A stretch of 64,000 bases of DNA from Microbacterium sp. Leaf320 (GTDB lineage: Bacteria > Actinomycetota > Actinomycetes > Actinomycetales > Microbacteriaceae), in the NCBI RefSeq assembly GCF_001423485.1, contig NZ_LMOD01000004.1:1-64000 (forward strand), given 5' to 3'. The notes beneath the pieces were generated by a model that saw nothing but the letters and a program-made list of their open reading frames with translations, did no database searches and was not told the origin of the DNA. A program made the position numbers and the translations under genes. Positions 61,146 through 64,000 of the stretch are shown here, piece by piece. The number at the start of each line of letters is the position of its first letter. Within the stretch, counting starts at the first letter, position 1.

Positions 61146-61349
61146 ATGTCTGTAATCGAAGAGGCGCGCGCAGCGCTGGACATCGACCCGGCGCGCATCG
61201 CGCAGGTCGCGAAGAAGCACGGCATCGACACGCAGGAGGCGGTCGAGAAGATCGCCTACAGGCGCTCGGTGCTCGACAAGGGCGGGAAGGCGGCGGCGCA
61301 GATGGCTTCCGTCGTCCTCGGCCGCACGTTCAAGGGAGCCGGCGCGTGA
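61146..61349 (+). CDS. Small helical phage protein
   Basis: A 67-residue protein, probably all-helical (VIEEARAALDIDPARIAQVAKKHG, residues 3-26; then QEAVEKIAYRRSVLDKGGKAAAQM). GAAGGAGGA precedes the ATG. Its stop overlaps the GTG of the lipoprotein gene (GTGA). Function unknown. Confidence 0.72.
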   Translation: MSVIEEARAALDIDPARIAQVAKKHGIDTQEAVEKIAYRRSVLDKGGKAAAQMASVVLGRTFKGAGA

Positions 61350-61744
61350 AGCGGGTTCTCGCCGCCGCTGTCATCGTCGGCGCGATGCTCGGCCTCGCCG
61401 CCTGTACGAGCGACGCAGACAAGGCGTCCGAGAACATCGCCACCGCGGCGGAGGCGTTCGAGGTGCAGCGGTCGATCGTGGGGATCAACGGCATCACGGG
61501 GGAGACGATCTTCTTCGCCGAGGGTCGATGCTCGTTCGAGTACCCGTCCGGTGGCCGCGTCGACGTGACCTGCAAGTACGGTCCGAGCGAGTACCGCAAG
61601 CACACGTTCATCCTCGGCGATCAGGACTCGGTCGTCGTCACGCAGGAGAAGCCGATCGACGTGAGCGAGTACCACACACGCATCGTGCTGAAGCCTCAGA
61701 ACGTGATCCCCGAGTTCGACATCATGGTCGGCGAAGACGAGTAG
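61346..61744 (+). CDS. Phage-encoded lipoprotein
   Basis: A 132-residue lipoprotein: a signal with lipobox LAAC (Cys near 20), a helix (ADKASENIATAAEAFEVQRS) and a beta-sandwich region (45-130) with GETIFFAEGRCSFEY and VDVTCKYGPSEYRKHTF. This layout matches the small beta-sandwich lipoproteins common in actinophages and their prophages, whose role is unproven. Possibly surface exclusion. Confidence 0.75.
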   Translation: MKRVLAAAVIVGAMLGLAACTSDADKASENIATAAEAFEVQRSIVGINGITGETIFFAEGRCSFEYPSGGRVDVTCKYGPSEYRKHTFILGDQDSVVVTQEKPIDVSEYHTRIVLKPQNVIPEFDIMVGEDE

Positions 61745-61863
61745 CCGACCGGCCCTGTGATCGCTTGAGGCGGTGCCGACGTCATGGTCGGGCAGGGCAC
61801 TTGGGGATCGGTTCTGAGGCTGTAGGCGGTAGGAGTGCCGCCGTGACTCCCGGTATGTCCCCT

Positions 61864-62033
61864 GGGGTCGGTGTTGTCCGCACCGACCCCACCTTCTCTT
61901 CCCGCACTGGGGTGCGGGGACACAGCGACCCCATGCGGGGTGTGGTCGCTCAACGGCATCTGGGGTGCCACGCGGTTCTGGGGAACCGCGACGAAACAGG
62001 TAGGGCCCGGACGGTGGGGATCGTCCGGGCCCT
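61864..62033 (+). ncRNA. Candidate structured RNA: array of strong hairpins
   Basis: Within 170 bases lie GGGGTCGGTG/CACCGACCCC (61864-61890), CCCGCAC-TGGG-GTGCGGG (61901-61918), AGCGACC/GGTCGCT (61924-61949), CGCGGTTC-TGGG-GAACCGCG (61971-61990) and a 12-bp stem AGGGCCCGGACG/CGTCCGGGCCCT (62002-62033). Most loops contain TGGG or GGGG. No supported ORF spans 61745-62065. The first and last hairpins could also be terminators. Identity as an RNA is inference. Confidence 0.4.
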
Positions 62034-62065
62034 CCTCCATTGACATCGAAACGAAGGAGTTCGGC

Positions 62066-62170
62066 ATGGACCTTTTTGGCTCTCTGAGCTGCGCCCTATC
62101 CGGGCACGACTGGATCTATCGCAAGAAGTTCCGGGTGTGTGACTACTGCGGAAAGAAGCAGAGGCTCTGA
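62066..62170 (+). CDS. Very small zinc-finger-like phage protein
   Basis: A 34-residue protein, MDLFGSLSCALSGHDW then CDYCGKKQRL, with one Cys, one His and a CxxC pair that could bind zinc. GAAGGAG lies 6-7 bases before the ATG, and its TGA overlaps the next ATG (TGATG). Confidence 0.6.
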   Translation: MDLFGSLSCALSGHDWIYRKKFRVCDYCGKKQRL

Positions 62171-62700
62171 TGGGATCTGAGTTCTTCAAGCATCCGGCGA
62201 AGCGTCTTGATCGGGAGTTCCGTGCGATGGGTGCGGACAGGGTGGAGCGCACGTCAGCGAATGTGACGTACCGGTTCCCGGATGGGGCGAGACGCCTCGT
62301 CCCCACGAACATCACCGCGGGGAAGGCCCGCCTGATTCTCCGGTCGATGCAGGACCGGTACGGGGCGACGAACTTCGACCCGCTCGGGTTCACCGAGAAA
62401 CGACCAGGCGCACCAGTCATCGACCTCGAACGCCTTTCCACGTCGGAGCATGCGCGGGAACGGTTCGACCTGATGAGACGCCAAGCTGACCTCACCTTCC
62501 AAGAGGTGCTCATCGCCCTCCGTGCACCAACCCGTGTCCTGTGGGCCACCAACCATGCTGCATGGCTGTACGTCGGCGACCGCATCGCCGTATCCGCCGT
62601 CACCGACAGCACAGGGTTCGCGTGCATCCGCACCGTCCTCTGGACCTCCCAGGAGCTCTGGGACCAGAACCCCAGACCCGAGAAAGGCGAACGATTGTGA
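62170..62700 (+). CDS. Hypothetical phage protein
   Basis: A 176-residue soluble protein, unrecognised. The N-terminal half is basic with FFKHPAKRLDREFRAMGADRVERT and alternating strands; the C-terminal half has a hydrophobic strand-rich region (VLWATNHAAWLYVGDRIAVS). Coupled to its neighbours by TGATG and GTGA overlaps. No function is assigned. Confidence 0.72.
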   Translation: MGSEFFKHPAKRLDREFRAMGADRVERTSANVTYRFPDGARRLVPTNITAGKARLILRSMQDRYGATNFDPLGFTEKRPGAPVIDLERLSTSEHARERFDLMRRQADLTFQEVLIALRAPTRVLWATNHAAWLYVGDRIAVSAVTDSTGFACIRTVLWTSQELWDQNPRPEKGERL

Positions 62701-62888
62701 CCGGTGAAGATGCATGTCCGTTCTGCGGGTACTCGCCTTATCACTACATGACCCACATCTGCCGCGGCTGCGAGTGTCACCACCGCGAGGTCGACATTCC
62801 CGGGGAACCGCAGTTGGGGACTTACTACGAAGCCGAGTGGGAACCCGATTGCCCGATACACACGCTGGAAGCGATCGGTCATGCCTGA
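62697..62888 (+). CDS. Small double zinc-ribbon phage protein
   Basis: A 63-residue protein with CPFCGY (near 7) and CRGCECHH (near 22), a classical four-Cys ribbon, and later Cys/His. GTG 62697 overlaps the preceding stop (GTGA); ATG 62712 is an alternative. Overlaps the DUF4326 gene by 8 bases. Confidence 0.65.
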   Translation: MTGEDACPFCGYSPYHYMTHICRGCECHHREVDIPGEPQLGTYYEAEWEPDCPIHTLEAIGHA

Positions 62889-63258
62889 GCGCGTACGACT
62901 GTCCCGGAAGAAGGGTTGGCGGAAGCCGGAGAACACGGTCGTCGTCTCGCGCCCGTCGCGGTGGGGGAACCCATTTTGGATCACCCGCGAGGCATGTGAC
63001 GAGAGCACGGACGACGGCTATTGCTGGGTGGTTCGTCCATACGACAGGCGATTCGATGTCGCACACGCGCAGACCGAGAGTGAGGCCCGCGCATCAGCTG
63101 TCGATGAGTACAAGGTGTGGGTCATGTACGGACGCACCGCGTACAACCCGCATCAGGTGAAGGCGGAACTTCGCGGTAAGAACCTCGCGTGCTGGTGCCC
63201 GCTCGACCAGCCCTGCCATGCCGACGTACTACTCGAGATCGCGAATCGCGATGACTGA
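62881..63258 (+). CDS. DUF4326 domain protein
   Basis: A 125-residue protein. SRPSRWGNPF near 23, a middle region of strands and helices, and the C-terminal block LRGKNLACWCPLDQPCHADVL (near 98) are the signature of DUF4326, with a conserved Cys/His cluster (CWCP...PCHAD). These occur mostly in phages and mobile elements; the function is unknown. Confidence 0.88.
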   Translation: MPERVRLSRKKGWRKPENTVVVSRPSRWGNPFWITREACDESTDDGYCWVVRPYDRRFDVAHAQTESEARASAVDEYKVWVMYGRTAYNPHQVKAELRGKNLACWCPLDQPCHADVLLEIANRDD

Positions 63259-63391
63259 CAACACTCCTCCCACCCTCTGCAGATCCTGTGACGGCTTCGG
63301 GAGTTACCTCATCAACAAGACCACCGACATGGAAGACAGCGTCAAGTGTCTCGACTGTGGCGGAACCGGCCGCGAAAGGAACCAATCATGA
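63251..63391 (+). CDS. Small DnaJ-like zinc-finger protein
   Basis: A 46-residue protein with two CxxCxGxG-type motifs, CRSCDGFG (near 10) and CLDCGGTG (near 33), as in the DnaJ cysteine-rich domain. It overlaps the DUF4326 gene by 8 bases and the next gene by 4 (ATGA). Too short to show more. Confidence 0.68.
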   Translation: MTDNTPPTLCRSCDGFGSYLINKTTDMEDSVKCLDCGGTGRERNQS

Positions 63392-63744
63392 ACACGAAGA
63401 CCATGTCCCACTCGAGCGACCCGGACACGTCACGGATCGCTGCCGAGTCGGTCGACCCGCACGAGTCCGCACGACTCAAGCTCGCGATCCTTGACCTGCT
63501 CGGTGAAGCGCCCCGCACGGCCGACGAGCTCACCGCGGTGTACTTCCGCCTCGGCGAGATCAACGGGTGGCCGCGCTTGCACGATGCGCATAACGTCAAG
63601 CGCCGCCTGTCCGAGCTGCATGCGAAGCACCACGTCGTCCGCGAGTCGGGAGACAGGAGACCTTCAGCCCACGGCAGACCGTCGACCGTGTGGGAACTCG
63701 CTGTCCCGCTCGACGAAGCACGAGCGGTGGTGAACGCAGCATGA
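63388..63744 (+). CDS. Winged-helix-like phage protein
   Basis: A 118-residue protein. Residues 28-85 (ARLKLAILDLLGEAPRTADEL, then HNVKRRLSELHAKHHVVRESG) have the spacing of a winged helix DNA-binding domain, ending in a wing-like STVWELAVP. Likely a small regulator. ATG 63388 overlaps the previous stop. Confidence 0.7.
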   Translation: MNTKTMSHSSDPDTSRIAAESVDPHESARLKLAILDLLGEAPRTADELTAVYFRLGEINGWPRLHDAHNVKRRLSELHAKHHVVRESGDRRPSAHGRPSTVWELAVPLDEARAVVNAA

Positions 63745-63947
63745 GCATGGCGAACGGCGCAGAAGAGTCCGTTGCGCGCTACATCGACAAGGTCGTGCGG
63801 GAAGCGCGTGCGGATGAGAGGCGAGTTGCACTTGTCGACGCGCGCGCAGCAGTCAGAGCCGAGTTCAACGGGCAAAAGGTTCCCAATGGCCTCGATGCGA
63901 TCATGCGTGCAACCCGCGCCATCACTCGACTGATTGGCGACTCATGA
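63741..63947 (+). CDS. Small helical phage protein
   Basis: A 68-residue, Arg/Ala-rich helical protein (ARYIDKVVREARADERRVALVDARAAVRAEF over residues 12-42), possibly a short coiled coil. Coupled by ATGA overlaps on both sides. Function unknown. Confidence 0.65.
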   Translation: MSMANGAEESVARYIDKVVREARADERRVALVDARAAVRAEFNGQKVPNGLDAIMRATRAITRLIGDS

Positions 63948-64000
63948 ACGGCATGTGGCGTCGGTGGGCGCAACGGAAACGACTCGTCGGGGTGGCTTAC
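63944..64000 (+). CDS. Partial phage gene cut by the window edge
   Basis: The first 19 codons (MNGMWRRWAQRKRLVG...) of a gene whose ATG overlaps the preceding stop (ATGA). The N-terminus is strongly basic. Nothing more can be said. Confidence 0.5.
   Translation, partial: MNGMWRRWAQRKRLVGVAY

Overview
The window reads as chromosome of a high-GC actinobacterium of the Microbacteriaceae, most likely Microbacterium or a close relative. This is inferred from uniformly GC-rich third codon positions, type VII (ESX-like) secretion genes EccD and EccC, a mycoredoxin, a DivIVA-like coiled-coil protein, an IdeR/DtxR-type iron box and many GTG starts. No rRNA gene and no complete tRNA gene was found.

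Layout. 1-7.1 kb: the membrane core of a type VII secretion locus (EccD, an RDD-FHA protein, the three-ATPase EccC, two tiny genes), all joined by 4-base overlaps. 7.1-14.2 kb: housekeeping genes (a resolvase-fold remnant, malate dehydrogenase, a zinc metallopeptidase, proline iminopeptidase, an aldehyde dehydrogenase, an MFS sugar symporter, a mycoredoxin), followed by an iron-regulated SIP-domain gene at 14.3 kb.

14.7-42.1 kb is a large exopolysaccharide (EPS) and surface locus of the Wzx/Wzy type. It holds a priming sugar transferase, three further glycosyltransferases, a flippase, a Wzz-like chain-length protein with a dead kinase domain, a polymerase, two sugar dehydrogenase-like enzymes, a TagD-like cytidylyltransferase and a CDP-alcohol phosphotransferase. 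It also encodes three secreted proteins: two giant propeller/LamG/PKD proteins and one beta-helix protein, all sharing an unnamed beta-sandwich module of about 200 residues. The two giant proteins are each preceded by a related anchored protein, giving an inverted duplicated pair. Four promoter regions of this locus carry clustered copies of a CTGGGGA-type element, which looks like a locus-specific control signal.

42.2-54.6 kb: LtrA, a Tat-exported intradiol dioxygenase-like lipoprotein with its own tatA-tatC-tatB operon, a fatty acid desaturase, an ABC-2 exporter, a DivIVA-like protein, a DUF2071 protein, an AEC transporter and a GntR/FCD regulator.

55.0-64.0 kb is accessory DNA. A hipBA module has three evenly spaced operators and is enclosed by 65-bp direct repeats. 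To its right a prophage-like element begins at a tRNA-Phe 3'-half remnant: tyrosine integrase, divergent repressor with ImmA peptidase, Cro-like and excisionase-like proteins, a Rha/KilAC antirepressor, then a dense run of small early genes, several with zinc ribbons. Two unusually structured gene-free stretches (60.7-61.1 and 61.86-62.03 kb) interrupt this operon. The element runs off the right edge.
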